Assembly (NCBI GenBank): GCA_033032175.1
Contig: CM065323.1
Span: 15,996,001 to 16,060,000 of the forward strand
Source of the DNA: Saturnia japonica
Taxonomy: Eukaryota > Arthropoda > Insecta > Lepidoptera > Saturniidae
Direction of reading: 5' to 3'
DNA: 64,000 nucleotides
The position numbers and the translations under genes were made by a program. The notes under the pieces are model-generated. The model was not told the origin of the DNA and made no database searches. It saw only the letters and a program-made list of their open reading frames with translations. This document shows positions 1 through 10,768 of the stretch, piece after piece; position 1 is the stretch's first letter; every line of letters starts with the position of its first letter.

Positions 1-78
1 ACGTTACGTTTTTCTGCGCAACACACCTTGCGCACTTTTTCACTTCAAAATCATGTACCTACCTATAAATACATACAT

Positions 79-132
79 CAGTCAGTACAGTACAGTGACA
101 GTCGGTCGGTCAGTCAGTCAGTCAGTCAGTCA
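79..132. repeat. CAGT-type microsatellite
   Basis: Imperfect tandem CAGT/CGGT tetranucleotides, ending in six or so uninterrupted copies. A simple-sequence repeat with no coding content. Confidence 0.85.
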
Positions 133-235
133 CTCAATCACCTCTTTGCCTATTGCCTATTGAAAGTCAATCTTACTTATTGAGTAAACTCCAGTCGTGT
201 GTCGGAGATGTGACACACACAAACTTTTTTATACT

Positions 236-460
236 ACTAGGTGACAAATATGCATACGGCTACCGCAGCCTATGGACATTTTTAATACCATAGGTATATC
301 AGTAGCGCGATGCCGCCATTGAACCTCCTACTCCAAGGAGTTCTGGAAATCCAACTCACCGCACGTACACAAGAACACAACACAAGGTTATTTGTCTGCG
401 ATCTTCTGTAGCGTGGAGGTACTCCACCAGTCCGACCGCGCCAAGTAGAGAGAAATCTCT
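236..460 (+). repeat. Dispersed repeat family C, copy 1
   Basis: This stretch recurs at 22871-23115 and 42944-43165, and in truncated form at 40584-40679. All copies share a head around ACTAGGTGGCAAA, a middle near GCGCGTCGCCG followed by TTGAACC, and a tail with AACACAACACAAGG and TGCGATCTTCTG. It behaves as a SINE-like or short LINE-derived repeat. I see no coding capacity and cannot name the family. Confidence 0.6.
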
Positions 461-1265
461 AAAGATAAATAATGAATGGTATAAAATATGTAATCATATT
501 ATATACTTATGGAAGTTTACAGAAGTTGGACCGATGGTGACGGTCGGGATAAACCGCTGGGCGCGTACAGCGTAGAACCTGTCGTTATTACGATCTTTGG
601 AGGAGACCTATGTCAGTAGTGGACGTCTTTCAACTGAATGGATACTTTGTGAAATGATTCACAGCATTCAGCTTTCTATATCGTTTGTCTCGGCACATGT
701 AACTGAACCACTGTGTACGTAATTTTCAAATTGGAACCCGCACGCTTCTATAAATTAACGCTTTTTAAAGTTAAAATCAATAATATTATATTCAATTTAG
801 GGCCTAAGGAGGAACTTATCAACGTTATTATCGGTTCAGAAAAGATGCTAGTCTTCGAAAAGAAGCCGGTAAGAAATTTATTCGGGCCTATTAGGTTTTT
901 AATACTGTTTTAGTTTTATCGTTTACAGTTAATAATTATAATATCTGGGCGACTGAGCTGTGCTCGGTGTTTTAACCCGAAACAAACGTACAGACAAACA
1001 GAAATTGGTGTTTTTAGATAAATCAAAATGATAAAAATAATGATGATAAATGATAAATATACTCTGTTATAGATAAAACATGTGATGGCTAATTTATGTT
1101 TATTTCTAGTATCATATTACAAGTATGCCTATCGTTTAAAAAATCTAGCTTATTAAGTTTTTTTATTATTAAAATACTAATGTACAATTTATATGTAACT
1201 AAGATAAATTTATATATATTTTCACTGAATTTGTACTTCATAAATCAAAAGTATTCATATCAAGT
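461..1265. other. Intergenic, nothing recognised
   Basis: AT-rich DNA without a convincing gene. Short open frames here (for example one starting with GTG at 713) have AT-rich composition and no recognisable protein motif. I see no repeat shared with the rest of the window. Confidence 0.5.
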
Positions 1266-1505
1266 TATAATGCGAAGTTGTTTCGGTGAGGTGGCGCGAG
1301 GGGGCGCGGGGGGGTGGCACAGCGAACGCGCTTTTCACACGGCAAACATAATATTATATCGGTAAAACGAACACGTGATCCTGGGGTTCATAAAAATGTT
1401 TACAAAATGAACGCACAAAAACACGACCGAACCAACGACGCCCCGAGTCCCGCGAGGCGCGCCCGTTCGGACGTTTGAACAACGTTTAGGTGACGCGCGA
1501 ACTAA
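1266..1505. other. GC/CpG-rich block, possible promoter or 5' UTR
   Basis: A locally GC- and CpG-rich island (several CGCG runs, G-tract around 1308-1314) stands out sharply from AT-rich flanks. Such composition in an insect genome can mark a promoter or 5' untranslated exon, but no TATA box, initiator or reading frame settles it. It could also be part of an unrecognised repeat. Confidence 0.25.
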
Positions 1506-1590
1506 AACACAAGTGACAGCGGGCTTATATTGAATTATCTTATTTATTTTGATACAGCTGTGATTATTGAAAACAAAATCATTTTAAACC

Positions 1591-1780
1591 GAGGTCCCAG
1601 GTTTTACCCAGGTCGAGTAAAGCGTTATTGGTTTTTTCTATGAAATTGTCAGTAGCTGCTCGGAGTTTGGCTTTGTGCCATATTAATGGCAATAGGATCT
1701 AAAAAACATACACGACGAACTGTGAGTGTACATTAGTATACCTCTGTCTAACCCTTCGGAGATACGGGCGTGATGGTATG
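1591..1780 (+). repeat. tRNA-related SINE (family A), 5'-truncated copy 1
   Basis: Matches the copy at 3555-3819 from just before its B-box onward: GAGGTCCCAGG, a TCGAGTAAAG motif, GTAGCTGCTCGGAGTTTGGC, and a tail with CCCTTCGGAGATACGGGCG then GTGATGG. The head with the A-box is missing. Confidence 0.6.
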
Positions 1781-1814
1781 TTATGCTATATTCCAGAAAA
1801 GACGGAGGTTATAA

Positions 1815-2008
1815 ATTCGAATGGTTTTTTTATGGATGTTCATCTATAATTTCTTTGTATATGAACCGACTTAGATGATTACTTTTTCGTTAGAAAGGGG
1901 ATACCTCAATTGTGGGTCTATTTAAATTTAATTGGCATTAGACCTTGAACTTCTAAGATACACTAGAAAATTCTTCACAATCATTGAAGTTGGTTTTCGT
2001 TTTTTGCT
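1815..2008 (+). repeat. Dispersed repeat family D, copy 1
   Basis: About 190 bases shared with 4535-4720 (+) and with 31708-31885 on the other strand. Landmarks are TTTTTGGATGTTC, a conserved ATGATTACTTTTTCG block, an ACCTCAA block and a terminal CATTGAAGTTGGTTTT. Non-coding, family unnamed. Confidence 0.55.
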
Positions 2009-2095
2009 AAAAAGTGTCGTTTGATTATTGTTATTATTATATGATCATAACTAATTTTAAAGCATTCGGACTCCGTGACGATCGACATTGGTTCG

Positions 2096-2200
2096 CATCC
2101 TATAATCCTGAGCTTTCAGTAAAGGAAAACATTAGGATGAAATCACAGCATGATAGTAGAGCATTTTCTAATGCGCCCCTAGCTAGTTACCACTAACTGA
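2096..2200 (+). repeat. SINE family B fragment
   Basis: Shares TGAGCTTTCAGTAAAGGAAA, a GATGAAA block and a CTAGTTACCAC end with copies at 45570-45655, 47985-48070, and inverted copies at 49851-49980 and 54264-54372. Other copies carry a tRNA-like B-box (GTTCGAATCC), pointing to a tRNA-derived SINE. Confidence 0.55.
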
Positions 2201-2883
2201 TCGTGAAAATCTATCGTCAAACAGCCGTAAGAATATTATTATAGCTTGACTGTACTTGAAAGCTGGTCTCTCAATGCTTAGCGTTATGCCATCTTCAACC
2301 ACATCGTAACATAATATGAAATAAAATTGGAGTCCAAAGCATTATCTATAAATAATTTAATAAAAACCAAAAATATACAATAATTATAAAAATGAATTCA
2401 TTATTTTATGCGACAGAATTTATAAAATGCTATTAAAATAAGTTTCGTAACTTTTTAGCCTGTGTTGCTAAAATTTATAATTTTAGTATCTTGTATTAAC
2501 TAAATTATTTGGTTTTACAAAATATGCCTATAAAATGTGGCGACACAAGCGAATATTACTTGTACCAAACAAGATACTGTGAACAATGTTGACGTGTTAA
2601 CCAAACACAAGTTGCATTGCCAAATAAATAGTGGGGTTAATATTTTTGTCTAACGACAAACTGATGCGTCCGTAAGTTGCTCGCTGCTTAGACGTAGCTT
2701 ACTTACGAGTGGAGGCGGAATATAATATGAAAAATTATCACAGTTTGCACTGCGGTTTAAACTTTACATTGTAAAGGGTTATAGTTGGCAATATTAATTT
2801 AAGTTTAACATTAAGTTGGCAATATAAACTTTGCCCTCCCAATATATCCTTGATAACCTAATGTATATTCGCAAAAACTTAGT

Positions 2884-3138
2884 CAAGCTATATTTGTCAA
2901 AGATCAGCACAATGTTAATACTAGAAATAGAGATAAGTTAGTCGTACCGTGTTTTAGACTTAGTAAGACTAATACAAGTTTTTTAGGTAATAGTGTTAGG
3001 TTCTATAACAAGATCCCGAAGCACATTACTGATTTACCGGACAACAAGTTCAAGGACCATGTCAAGCGAGTTTTACTGTCAAAAGGTTATTATTATGGGG
3101 TAAATCATAATATGAATGATAGTGATGTCTGGAAGTGA
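2884..3138 (+). pseudogene. C-terminal remnant of a non-LTR retrotransposon reverse transcriptase ORF (CR1/RTE-like)
   Basis: An open frame, with no start codon of its own, runs to a TGA at 3136-3138. It reads through recognisable LINE C-terminal motifs: NTRNRDKLVVPCFRLSK, then SFLGNSVRFYNKIPK, then DNKFKDHVKRVLLSKGYYY, ending in DVWK. This tail is typical of insect LINE ORF2 proteins; the exact clade cannot be fixed from such a short piece. The polymerase domain is absent, so this is a 5'-truncated, dead insertion. About 150 bases of the likely 3' UTR follow, including an ACCGGTTCTTCTCGATG motif that recurs at 45683-45745. A more decayed copy lies at 21387-21495. Confidence 0.75.
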
Positions 3139-3554
3139 CCCCCTCTCTGTGCATCCAGTAAATTATTTTTATTGTACCTGTTGTATTAACATTTTTACAG
3201 TTGAGGAAAAAAAACCCGATCAAGTTTCTTACCGGTTCTTCTCGATGTCTGGGATATTTTCCGAACCGACAGTAGTGCTTTGACGTTCATAAGTACCTTC
3301 ATTAGGGCCTAAATTGAATTAAGATTATTTTGATTTTGAACACACTCCCACATGAGCTGTTCCAACTGTTTTATATTAATGTCTACCAGTGAACTCATCT
3401 CAGTTACAATTGATGTCCATTTTTTTTTAATAGTACCATGGACATTGTCTGCACTATGCCTGATAAGCACAGTACTATCCAATAACGACGGCGACCACCA
3501 AGAGATCCAAAATTCATCGCCTGTCGCTGCTACCGCACCGGCCTGCAAGATTGG

Positions 3555-3819
3555 CTGCCTCTTTAGCCTAGTGGTCCTAAGCGCGACTGCTATGCCCGAG
3601 GTTCTAGGTTCGATTTCCAGGTCGAGCAAAGTTTTATTGGGTTTTTCTATGAAATTCTCAGTAGCAGCTCGGAGTTTGGCGCTTTGTGTCCGATTAATGG
3701 CAATAGGCTCGCCCCCTATTAGATGGGACCTAAATCATATCCGGCGAACTGTGGGTGTACATTAGTACACCTTTGCCTAAGCCTTCGGCAAAATACAGGC
3801 GTGATGGTGTGATGATGAT
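3555..3819 (+). repeat. tRNA-related SINE (family A), fullest copy
   Basis: The 5' part looks like a pol III promoter derived from a tRNA: an A-box-like TAGCCTAGTGGT at 3565-3576 and a B-box GGTTCGATTTCC at 3607-3618. The body and tail (GGAGTTTGGC, a GTGTACATTAGTACAC-like segment, then GGCGTGATGGTG plus TGATGA repeats) match copies at 1591-1780 (+), 21568-21812 (-) and 32468-32530 (-). Transcription would be by RNA polymerase III; mobilisation would depend on a LINE in trans. That is the general rule for SINEs and is not shown here. Confidence 0.65.
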
Positions 3820-4534
3820 TTTACACCTAGTGTAAGGTGGTCACCACTGGGTTTAGGATAACCATACCCTCGTTTTTTGTACAGTGATCTTGTTTTTAGA
3901 AATAAATATTTTATCATTTTCAAAATTTCGCTAGTTAATATGCTGGATTTCGATCTGGAAGCGGTCACAATTTTTTTAGGCAACATGTTTTATTTTACTA
4001 CGTCGGTCAGCATTATTGTCGACTTTGAATTATGGATACCTATCCATAATTTGTATTTAAATAGCTAGAAATAATAAGAGATTGATTGGGGGAATATTAA
4101 ACAAACCACCAGAAATGCTCAGTGAAGTACCGTTCATAAGTTAAAAACGAGCATAACGCGCGAGCCGAGCAAGCAAACTAGACAACTTGTGAACATCGAG
4201 CAATATAATGCTCATATTGCAGAGCTTACAACTCAAGTTTATGACAAACCGCATTTGAATTAAAAAAAAAACAAATTTCAAGAACATGTGAGTCTTATAG
4301 GGCACACACCTTTGTCCTGTGCTGTTTTATTGTCATTCGTGACCCTTGTTAATTCAGAAGACAAATAATAAGTTTAACAGTAGACAAATTGCATTTAATG
4401 CTATTAAATAAGTTTCGTAACTTTGTTAAGTGAATAAGTCAATTTGGCTTAGCGTCTTTCAAGACTTTAATATTTATATTTGAAACTGTAGATCAAGAAA
4501 GAATAAATAAAATTTAACCAACTACAAACCGACT

Positions 4535-4720
4535 TTTTTTTTGGATGTTCGGGCATAACTTCTTTGTTTATTATAAATCGATTTAGATGATTCCTTTTTC
4601 GTCGATAAGGGAACACCTCAAGCTTGGTCCCATTTTAATATAATTTGCATTGAACCTTAAACTTCGAAGATACACCAGGGAACTCTTCAAAATCATTGAA
4701 TTTGGTTTTCTTTTTGGTTC
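4535..4720 (+). repeat. Dispersed repeat family D, copy 2
   Basis: Second member of the family described at 1815-2008; it shares the GATTCCTTTTTCGTCG block and a terminal CATTGAATTTGGTTTTC. It lies immediately before the Helitron 3' end at 4794. Confidence 0.55.
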
Positions 4721-4793
4721 AAAATTGTCTTGTTGTTGTTATTTAGTTATGAGTTTGCATTGTACCACAATCTCGCTTTATGTTTAGTGGTGA

Positions 4794-5704
4794 CTAGCTA
4801 TGCCCGTGGCTTCGCTCACGTGGACTACAGAATGCCAGCGCGAATCTTGCTCTCCCTTCGGTGTTCCTTTGAGGATAGATATATATGGAGTATATACTCT
4901 CCCGGACTTTTCTGTGTCTTTTTAATGCCTATAATTATGTAATACATTAATTTGCTATATTATTTATGCTACTACAAAAAAAAATCATGAAAGTAAAATA
5001 AATGCAGTAGAAATGAGAGTGCTAAAAGATATGTTAGGAGTGAAATTGAGTGACAAGATAAGAAATAGTGTGATAGAGAGCTTTGTAGTGCGAAAGAATG
5101 GTTTGGGCATGTTGAAAGGAGGAATGAAAGAAGAATGACTAAACAAATTTATAAGGCGAGTGTGAATGAACGTTGGAAGAGAAAGGTTTAGACGAATGTT
5201 CCTCGATCAATTTGGAGAGGTGTTGAAGAATGGTAAGGTCAAGATTACTCTAAACCTACGAGCATGCATGAAAAGATTATGAATGTCGAAGAAGCGAAAG
5301 AGGATCGTAGGATCAGGATCGTAGCAGGTGGAAGGACGTGGTCTCTGCCTGCCCCGTTGGGAAATAGGCGTGATTTATGTATTACATACATACATATGGT
5401 TTACTCAGCATAAGCCATTTAAGCGCCCGAATTGATTCACCATGACCAGTTTTATTTTATTTGTGCGGAACCCTAATTCTTTTTCTAAAATAAAAGTAGG
5501 CTAAGTAATTTCCTATAAAGTCCCCTCAAAATCGGTCCAATCGTTTTGGAGATTACCCGGAACAAAGAGACAGACAGCCAGGCGGATAAATATTTCAAAA
5601 ATGAGCTTTTTGTTATTGGTATCGTATAATACTTTCATATGCATTTAGTAAAAAACTGTTATTTTGACATTAAAAACAGACACTTCAATTTTATTCATTG
5701 TATA
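4794..5704 (-). mobile_element. Non-autonomous Helitron, interrupted by a LINE tail
   Basis: On the minus strand this ends in CTAG (plus-strand 4794-4797, preceded by A at 4793), with the hairpin-forming GC-rich segment just inside it, as Helitron 3' ends have. The rest matches the 510-bp Helitron at 54763-55272: the TTTAAGCGCCCGAATTGATTC block, AATCGGTCCAATCGTTTTGG, and the 5' portion ending CAGACACTTCAATTTT near 5700. The 5' terminus is degenerate, so the right boundary is approximate. Roughly 425 bases of LINE sequence (about 4972-5396) interrupt it; the intact copy reads straight across this point. Confidence 0.75.
4972..5396 (+). pseudogene. 3' remnant of an RTE-like LINE inserted in the Helitron
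   Basis: Conceptual translation with frameshifts gives a LINE ORF2 C-terminus: AVEMRVLKDMLGVK near 5003, WFGHVERRNERRMTKQIYK near 5099, FRRMFLDQFGEVLK near 5190 and LRACMKRLM near 5258. It ends with the characteristic CCCCGTTGGGAAATAGGCGTG and an (ACAT)n tail. Frameshifts and the lack of the catalytic region make it a dead 5'-truncated copy. Related remnants lie at 31460-31556, 47590-47930 and 51290-51735. Confidence 0.75.
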
Positions 5705-6499
5705 AATTAAATAGAAGTACATAATTAAAGCACAGGCAAGCGAGACTTGGTTCTCAAGTGCACATACTGGAATACACAAAAAGATGATTAGCGACAGATA
5801 TTCAGCTTTATGCGATTCGAACTCACGTTGACCGGCGCCAAGCCGTGATGGTTCAGTTATTGCGTGCTCACTACACCGTTTAGTCCACCTAATAACTGTT
5901 ATAATGTAATAGAATCATTTCAATTAATGTTTAAAAACTATTAAGTATTATGTATGCAAATAAATAGGCGTTTACACTCTTGACAAAGGAAGTCTGTGTA
6001 ATAAAACAAAAATGCTCTATTTCCTGTACAGATGTAGACGTGATGGAAGCGACCCGTTTGACTGACGCGTGAGTGAAAACATTCACGATGACGTCATCGC
6101 GAACGGTGCGACTGGAACTTAAATTTCTATTATTTTTATTATTTTTTATTTTTTTTATTTACCATACTAAGAATAAATTATACAAGAGTTGTTGAATTAA
6201 TGCCACATAAACATTTATGGATTGTGTGTGACACCTTACAATTCGTTGTCGGATAAACATAACATGTAGAACATTATTTACCAGAACCATGAATTCATAA
6301 TTCCGATAAAAAATGATCCTAAAACACATATTTACAAGATTACTTTCCAAACTTTGTGAACCTTATGTAAATATGTTATATTACTCTCTTATAATAATAT
6401 ATATAAACAAATATTATATTAATAACATGCGGTGTCTGTCCATAAGTAAGCGTTGCACTTAACTCAGTTTATAATTAGCATCAAATTATTATAGCTGTA
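5705..6499. other. Intergenic; contains a palindromic CRE-like site
   Basis: No gene is seen. A perfect 14-bp palindrome CGATGACGTCATCG at 6086-6099 contains TGACGTCA, the consensus bound by CREB/ATF-type bZIP factors. With no gene start nearby, a regulatory role is only a possibility. A reversed tRNA-like stretch lies around 5812-5885. Confidence 0.3.
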
Positions 6500-6690
6500 G
6501 TCTAAGGGGTACTTGCGTAACATGTTTAAACGTGATTAAAGTTAGACTAAACGTATTTAAAGTGGTTAAACAAAATCAGCGTCATGCACAAAGAAAAATT
6601 AGTTGCTAAATATGTTTAACTAACTGTCAATGATAAATAGCCAAAAATGACTATTTAGCGCCGCTAAACACGTTTAAGTGGCTCCTTACT
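6500..6690. repeat. MITE-like palindromic element with TTTAAAC-type termini
   Basis: The left side (TAAGGGGTACTTGCG, ATGTTTAAACGTG) and the inverted right side (CACGTTTAAGTGGCTCCTTA) form imperfect terminal inverted repeats around an AT-rich core. Similar ends occur at 7776-7920 (GCGCAAGCCGCCCTTA on the plus strand). This resembles small non-autonomous DNA transposons common in Lepidoptera. No target duplication could be settled. Confidence 0.45.
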
Positions 6691-7014
6691 ATAAAAAAAA
6701 AAATAGGTTGTCAGTAAAGTCGGTTTACTGACGATAGTTGAACGTGACAACGTCATAAGAAAATACTGATGGAATGGTATCATTTTTCAAAAGAAAATTT
6801 TAATTTTATTTATTGTTGTCAATTATAGCATAACCTACAATCGCTGCACTAGCGGACCGATGCTATTTATTTTAATGATGAAAGCACGAATATTCGACAA
6901 TATATCACTGAACATATATTTAATATCGAAAGAATCATTACCTTTATCGCCGCAATTATCGTTGCTATAAACAATTGACACCACATTCACTTTTCACTGC
7001 ACTTCATACTTGAC

Positions 7015-8727
7015 AAAAACATGTAAATGTAGTATTGTATAGCAGCTGTCCACGCGGACGCATCGCTCACTCAAGTAGGAGAGAGACAGATGTCGAACGG
7101 TACCGAACGCGGAGGCCGATTGTGCCTCTTTGTCGCTCGTTCCGCGCTCTTGCTTGCACTTCAAGCCTTCAATGAAACGCCTCAGAGCGAGGTAACGCCG
7201 CAGTAACGTGCGTGCAGCCGGCTCCATAGAATTATGTATAAGACGTTGTCACGTCAAAAAACAATTTGTCTATAAAAAATATGGGAATATAGGAGAACAG
7301 AGACATCGTAAGGGCCATCAGCGTGGTAAACACTTTTACCACATTTCTCACTTATATCTAATAAGAATATAGTTGCGCTTTTTTCATGTTATTCAATTGA
7401 TTTTGACAGACAACAAACAAGGATATCCAACTACTACTCGTGCACGATAAGTTGAGACCTGAGCGCGGTGACGTCATTGCCGGGTCAAAAAATAGTGAAC
7501 AAAAAAAGAACACAACTAGCTTAGTATAGTAAGAAACTAAAAAAACCTATATTAAGTAATGGCGTTGCGCGCTGTACAACGCTGGTGTCATCGGGGAAGC
7601 GGGTGGGGAGTCGCATTCCGCGCGGGTCTCAACTTATCGCACACGAGTAGTATGCACGTTTCATTATATTTATATACTCTATATGCATAAGTTCTATAAA
7701 TCATCGCGCTTTTCGGGTTAAGAAACTCGTCAAAATGTGAAACGGAACTCAGAGACTGCTTTACCGACTCGCTAATTATGTTTAACTAAATCAGCGCACT
7801 GTATGTCTCGTGCAAGGTGACCCTAAATGCGTCTATGATAAATCTATTTAAAAAGCTAATTGTAATTAACTAATTTTGTTTAGCGGTGAGTTAAATGAAT
7901 GCTGCGCAAGCCGCCCTTAGTAGTTGTGGATAAACTTGTGTGAATAAATTAAATGACATTACATAAAAGCCGTTAATATTGGCCATAAGTGCACTTTTTA
8001 TATCAATCAATTTTTTGAATACCTATAGCTACCATCACCCGATTTTTATGCCTCAAGTCGCCTCCTATCCAATCTTTTGAATCGCTGGTTATGTTTAAAT
8101 TTGATTTTAAAGTAGCTTGTAAAAACGCCACTAATGAGCCAAGGCCTAAAAGAAGGAACGGGCGAACGAACCGCGCCAACCCACGATGTATTGGTAATTT
8201 CAATCATTGAAAATGAATTTCTTTACTTTCCTTTTAGACAATCTAGACGATTTTAGATATTTTCCTTACCATCAACTGATATAATATTTCTATTTGAATT
8301 ATCAGAAATGATTTTTTAAATTTAATTGGTAAACGTTCTCGAATTCCGAAAAAGTATTTAGTAATGTCGAAACAAAAAATTATAATCAAGTGCAAAACTC
8401 AGCAAATGTTATTTCTACAAGATTATCGTATCTAGTGAACGGTATGTCGTTGCGATGTTTATTTTCGCCGTGTAACCGATGGGTCATTGCCTCCGCCATT
8501 GCACTCTATTTGTAACAAGTTTATTATGAACCTCGGATCGATTGCCGCCATAACAGCACCGAATTAGATTTATGTCTTTATCCGGTACCGATTCTAGTAC
8601 ATTGTGGTTACTGGCATATTAAGTTTTTACAGTTACACAAAACCTGCGGCGCAGTCATGTGTTGATATTTTTTACTACGTTTTTTTTTTAAATAGTAGCT
8701 CGGCAAAGTTACCACGTGGATATTAAA
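7015..8727. repeat. 1.71-kb segment duplicated inside the BEL element (left copy)
   Basis: Nearly identical to 11818-13528; I noticed fewer than about a dozen differences by eye, mostly single bases and one T-run length change. It contains an inverted repeat (7433-7466 against 7617-7651) and a TTTAAAC-type MITE-like end near 7776-7920. No convincing gene is present: the open frames on the minus strand (about 6994-7227 and 8003-8203) are conserved between the copies only because the DNA is. Its right edge abuts the 5' end of a Helitron at 8728. Its left edge abuts unrelated DNA that includes an ACGTGACAACGTC/GACGTTGTCACGT inverted repeat spanning 6728-7250. Confidence 0.85.
7433..7651. repeat. 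219-bp inverted-repeat (MITE-like) unit
   Basis: The left arm begins ACTACTCGTGCACGATAAG and continues TTGAGACC. The right arm is its imperfect reverse complement, about 34 bases long, ending CACACGAGTAGT. Both arms lie inside the duplicated segment and recur at about 12233-12452. The centre holds TGACGTCA. No transposase, so it would be non-autonomous if mobile. Confidence 0.55.
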
Positions 8728-8885
8728 TCTATATACAACTATTTGTTATTAATCATTATATTAATACGTGATGCAAAAACTTTCTACCCCTTTTTAAGCG
8801 TATTGCGTGCACGGAAGACTGAGATTTGACATGGTTAAACTATATGGAGAAGGAGTGCAGAAAGCTAAAATTTATCTATAATATC

Positions 8886-9159
8886 TGTTAAATAAAACAG
8901 TAAAGTACTTTGAACAGTGTTTATTGTCACTGAACTTATTTATACAAAAAAGGAATGATGAAGGATGCACTTGCAAATTTAACATTAAAACCAATATATC
9001 TACAATTTAGTGTTGCCAAGTGAGTCAACCTAGTGTTGTCACTATAAAACTACACTATACTAAATGTTTCAATTTTCTCATAATTTTTTACATACAAATT
9101 GTTGTTATACATATTTTTATCTACATATTACTTTTTATGTTCAATTTATGTATTGAACA
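8886..9159 (-). repeat. BEL element 3' LTR
   Basis: 274 bp, beginning TGTTAAATAAAAC and ending TTGAACA on the plus strand. It matches 17297-17566 almost perfectly, apart from a 4-base ACAT insertion near 9123 and two substitutions near 9086-9096. It is the 3' LTR because the element reads on the minus strand. I did not find a clear polypurine tract next to it. Confidence 0.92.
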
Positions 9160-9232
9160 TAAGTTGGGCGAGTGCCTGAATGGGAACAAGTACATAAATT
9201 TATAAATGATTATTATAATTTTTTAATTATAG

Positions 9233-9545
9233 TTAATCTAAAGGCAATGGACATAAATGTTTATATGATCTAGTATAAACTTTACCATTATGACCCATCT
9301 TTATTTTAGCCACTCTAACTTTCCCATCTGGGCCAGGGTAGGTTTCCATTATACGTCCCATGGGCCAACATAATGGAGCAACATTATTTACTTTGACAAT
9401 AACCAAATCACCATTTTTAATATTTTCATTTTCATACTTCCACTTAGGTCGGTTTTGGAGTTGTGACAAGTAATCTTTTGACCAAACTCTCCAAAAGTCT
9501 TGTTTCAATTTAGAACAAACATTCCAAAATTTAAGACGGTTTATA
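9233..9545 (-). pseudogene. BEL pol C-terminus (DUF5641-like)
   Basis: Minus-strand frame with RLKFWNVCSKLKQDFWRVWS, then YLSQLQNRPKWKYE, a DLVIVK segment, WPMGRI, and a terminal SYKHLCPLPLD before the stop at 9233-9235. This pattern belongs to the conserved domain after the integrase in BEL/Pao polyproteins. Upstream homology stops near 9545, where the Jockey fragment begins, so the piece is cut off from the rest of pol by about 4 kb of foreign DNA and has no start of its own. Confidence 0.85.
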
Positions 9546-10768
9546 TTTGGTGAGGAAGGGTGGCGTTTTCTAGTTTTACCGAGGGGCAATTTTCTTTGCG
9601 TAGGGTATAAGTAACCTGCACAGATTTTGAGGAACTAGCTTTAATCCGCCAGTTTCGAAGCCATTTAGTTGTCTCGTCTAGGCCTTTCTGTAAGTTTTTT
9701 GAGGCTATTACTGGGTCCTTGTGACTCACCAGGATAGCAGTATCATCAGCGAATGTAGCTGTGGTTATGGTATTCGAGCAAGGGAGGTCAGCTGTAAAAA
9801 TGGTGTAGAGTACAGGGCCCAGCACTGGCCCCTGGGGTACACCAGCTTGTATTTCGAAAAATTTTGATGTGGTTTCACCTTCTTTGACCTGAAACAGTCT
9901 CCCTGAGAGATATGAACTAAATATTAAAAAAATAACTGTGTGGAAGACAACTTTTAATTTTACATAGTAGGCCCTTGTGCCAGACTCTATCGAAAGCCTG
10001 TTGTATATCCAAGAAAACTGCAGAGCAGTATTCTTTTTCTTCCAATGTCTTTCTTATTTTGTTGCAGACTCTATGAACCTGTTCCACAGTGGAGTGTTTC
10101 TGTCTAAAGCCAAATTGATGGCTGGGTATGACGCCATTTTCTGTTAGAATAGGAAGGATTCGCCGAAGAAGGAGTTTTTCAAAAATTTTGGATAAGATCG
10201 GGAGCAAACTTATTGGTCTATAGGATGTGACGTCACTTGGTGGTTTTCCATCTTTATAAATCATTATTATTTGGGATACTTTCCATATTGCAGGAAAATG
10301 TTGGACTCTTAATATCCCATTACATACTGTAGTGATGTAAGTTATAGCTTTTTGCGGCAGTTGCCTAAGAATTTCATTGGTTATCAGGTCAAAACCCGGC
10401 GCTTTTTTATTCTTTAGCTGCTTTATTATTCCCCACACTTCCCGTACTGTCACAGTTTTTGGCGGTAGGTCAATTTGGAAGGTTTGGTTTAGCGTTGTAT
10501 CCACTTGGTTATCGAACTCTTCATTCATAGAATTATTTGGGCTGAATACTTTTGCTAGATGTTCAGCAAATAGGTCTGCTTTTGGCTGTGGTTTTCTCAC
10601 CCATCCTTCTGCACACTTCAAGGGTGGTTTAGCAGCTTGCGGTCTGTTAAATCCCTTAGTTATTTTCCAGAGTGAATAGTTTGTAGACTCTGTAGCAGTT
10701 AGGTTTTCTAGCTTTTCTTGGAATGAGTTATCATGCCAGTTTTGCAATAGTGACTTCAGATCTTTCAC
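9541..10768 (-). pseudogene. Jockey-like ORF2, reverse transcriptase part
   Basis: Reverse transcriptase region in frame with the endonuclease part upstream; the two are separated by a TAG at 10919-10921. Visible motifs are KAPGFDLITNEILRQLP, SYRPISLLPILSKIFEKLL, HQFGFRQKHSTVEQ, motif A FLDIQQAFDRVWHKGLL, GVPQGPVLGPVLY, and motif C FADDTAIL near 9745-9770, with the catalytic aspartates retained. A frameshift lies in the A/T homopolymer near 9928-9934: the frame that ends at 9917 must switch for homology to continue to about 9545. The thumb and C-terminal region are absent. With a stop, a frameshift and a missing end, it is not functional. Confidence 0.88.

Noticed and set aside
3565..3620. 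Possible functional tRNA gene
   Set aside because: A- and B-box-like motifs are present but no cloverleaf with a proper anticodon and acceptor stem can be drawn; the sequence is the head of a SINE.
6994..7227. 77-codon minus-strand frame (EPAARTLLRRYLALRRF...), repeated at 11799-12029
   Set aside because: Looks conserved only because the whole 1.7-kb DNA block is duplicated; the frames diverge at once outside the block and no domain is recognisable.
8003..8203. 66-codon minus-strand frame, identical at 12805-13005
   Set aside because: Same reason: identity follows from the recent DNA duplication, not selection on a protein.
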